Assembly: GCA_031276435.1 (NCBI GenBank)
Contig: JAISNB010000037.1
Coordinates: 1 to 34,554 of the forward strand
Direction: 5' to 3'
Source: Burkholderiaceae bacterium
GTDB taxonomy: Bacteria > Pseudomonadota > Gammaproteobacteria > Burkholderiales > Burkholderiaceae_C
DNA length: 34,554 bases
In this document: positions 33,866 to 34,554 of the stretch, one piece after another
How the letters are laid out: each line of letters starts with the position of its first letter
Numbering within the stretch: the first letter of the stretch is position 1
The notes under the pieces: model-generated
The model's input: only the letters and a program-made list of their open reading frames with translations
What the model was told of the DNA's origin: nothing
Databases searched by the model: none
Translations under genes and position numbers: made by a program

Positions 33866-34554
33866 ATGCCCAAACGCGCCCACAGCCACATCCCGGCCCT
33901 GCGGGCCATCACCGGCTGCAACCGGCGCCAATGCCTGGCCCTGACCACCGCAAGCCTGCTGGGCGGCCTTGCCGCGTGCGGCAAGACAACCGGCAAAGCC
34001 AAACCCCTGGGCAGCGGAGCTGTCGTACTGGCCCTGGGCGACTCGCTCACCTACGGCGTCGGCGCCACCCAGGATGCCGCCTACCCCGCGCGGCTGGCGC
34101 AACTGACCGGCTGGAACGTCATCAACGCCGGCATCTCGGGCGAAACATCCACCGAAACACTGCAACGCCTGCCCGAACTGCTGGCCCGGCACAATCCCCA
34201 ACTGGTCATCGTCAGCATTGGCGGCAACGACTTCCTCAAGCGCCAGTCACAGCAAGCCACCCGCGACAACGTGCACGCCATTTGCGAACAGGCACTGCAA
34301 AGCGGCGCGCAAGTGCTGCTGGTGGCCGTACCCCAGGCCAGCCTGACCGCCGCGCTGGGCCACATCAGCGACCATCCGCTGTTTGCCGAAGTCGCCAGCC
34401 AGCTTGAAATCCCCCTCATGCGCGACGGCTGGAGCAGCATACTTTCTGACGAAAACCTGCTCGCCGACCGCGTACACCCCAACGCGCAAGGCTACGAAAA
34501 ATTCACCAGCAAACTGGTTGACACCTTGCGCGAAGCGGGGCTGCTGCTGAGGGG
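33866..34554 (+). CDS. SGNH/GDSL esterase lipoprotein (partial, runs off the window)
   Basis: An open frame of 229 complete codons from ATG 33866 continues past the window end and is missing from the ORF track. The N-terminus has twin arginines (NRRQCLALTTASLLGG) and a lipobox LAAC, suggesting a Tat- or Sec-exported lipoprotein. The hydrolase motifs of the TesA/arylesterase group are present: GDSLTYG with the nucleophile Ser, the Gly in NAGISGET, GGND and the Asp-X2-His of DRVHPN. It should hydrolyse esters in the periplasm; the substrate is unknown. It starts 5 bp after gshA. Confidence 0.88.
   Translation, partial: MPKRAHSHIPALRAITGCNRRQCLALTTASLLGGLAACGKTTGKAKPLGSGAVVLALGDSLTYGVGATQDAAYPARLAQLTGWNVINAGISGETSTETLQRLPELLARHNPQLVIVSIGGNDFLKRQSQQATRDNVHAICEQALQSGAQVLLVAVPQASLTAALGHISDHPLFAEVASQLEIPLMRDGWSSILSDENLLADRVHPNAQGYEKFTSKLVDTLREAGLLLR

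Overview
The window is a GC-rich chromosomal segment from a betaproteobacterium, most likely Burkholderiales and probably Comamonadaceae-like. I infer this from gene order, not from a database search. The marker is the long run yceD-rpmF-plsX-fabH-fabD-fabG-acpP-fabF-(small membrane protein)-rpoE-rseA-rseB-mucD followed by lepA-lepB-DUF4845-rnc-era-recO-pdxJ, an arrangement typical of that order.

Layout. (1) Positions 1-8127 are the accessory part. It opens with the last 36 codons of an IS5-like transposase. A three-gene operon follows: a secreted YtkA/FixH-like protein (633-1061), a membrane-anchored MauG-type di-heme peroxidase (1058-2323) and a DoxX-like multi-pass membrane protein whose predicted mature N-terminus is histidine (2320-3303). 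Next comes about 785 bp with no intact gene, then a second operon: a classical di-heme cytochrome c peroxidase (4089-5132), a DAHL-type sensor histidine kinase (5129-6967) and a response regulator with one intact and one degenerate receiver and no output domain (7000-8127). The DNA upstream of the two operons is paralogous (about 205-500 and 3730-3990). A third, eroded copy at about 3380-3725 carries a frameshifted remnant of a peroxidase gene start.

(2) Positions 8171-9561 (minus strand) hold a tetrapyrrole-methylase-fold (RsmI-like) methyltransferase and Maf/YceF. (3) Positions 9587-16567 hold yceD, rpmF and the fatty-acid/phospholipid initiation cluster. (4) Positions 16564-21263 hold the envelope-stress module: sigma-E, anti-sigma RseA, RseB and the periplasmic protease MucD/DegP. 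(5) After a 509-bp gap with a -10 box and a good intrinsic terminator come lepA, lepB, DUF4845, rnc, era, recO and pdxJ (21773-28361), tightly packed with several 1-4 bp overlaps. These cover translation, protein export, RNA processing, ribosome assembly, recombination and pyridoxal phosphate synthesis. (6) Positions 28406-30071 (minus) hold an FMN-binding-split-barrel protein, an OmpA-like lipoprotein and a FecR-domain protein. Divergent from these, 30194-34554 holds dusC, a DUF808 membrane protein, gshA and a truncated SGNH esterase lipoprotein that runs off the window.

The housekeeping part looks ordinary. The part worth a second look is the first 8 kb: two di-heme peroxidase operons of different heme-ligand type, apparently linked by duplicated upstream DNA, one of them carrying its own two-component system.
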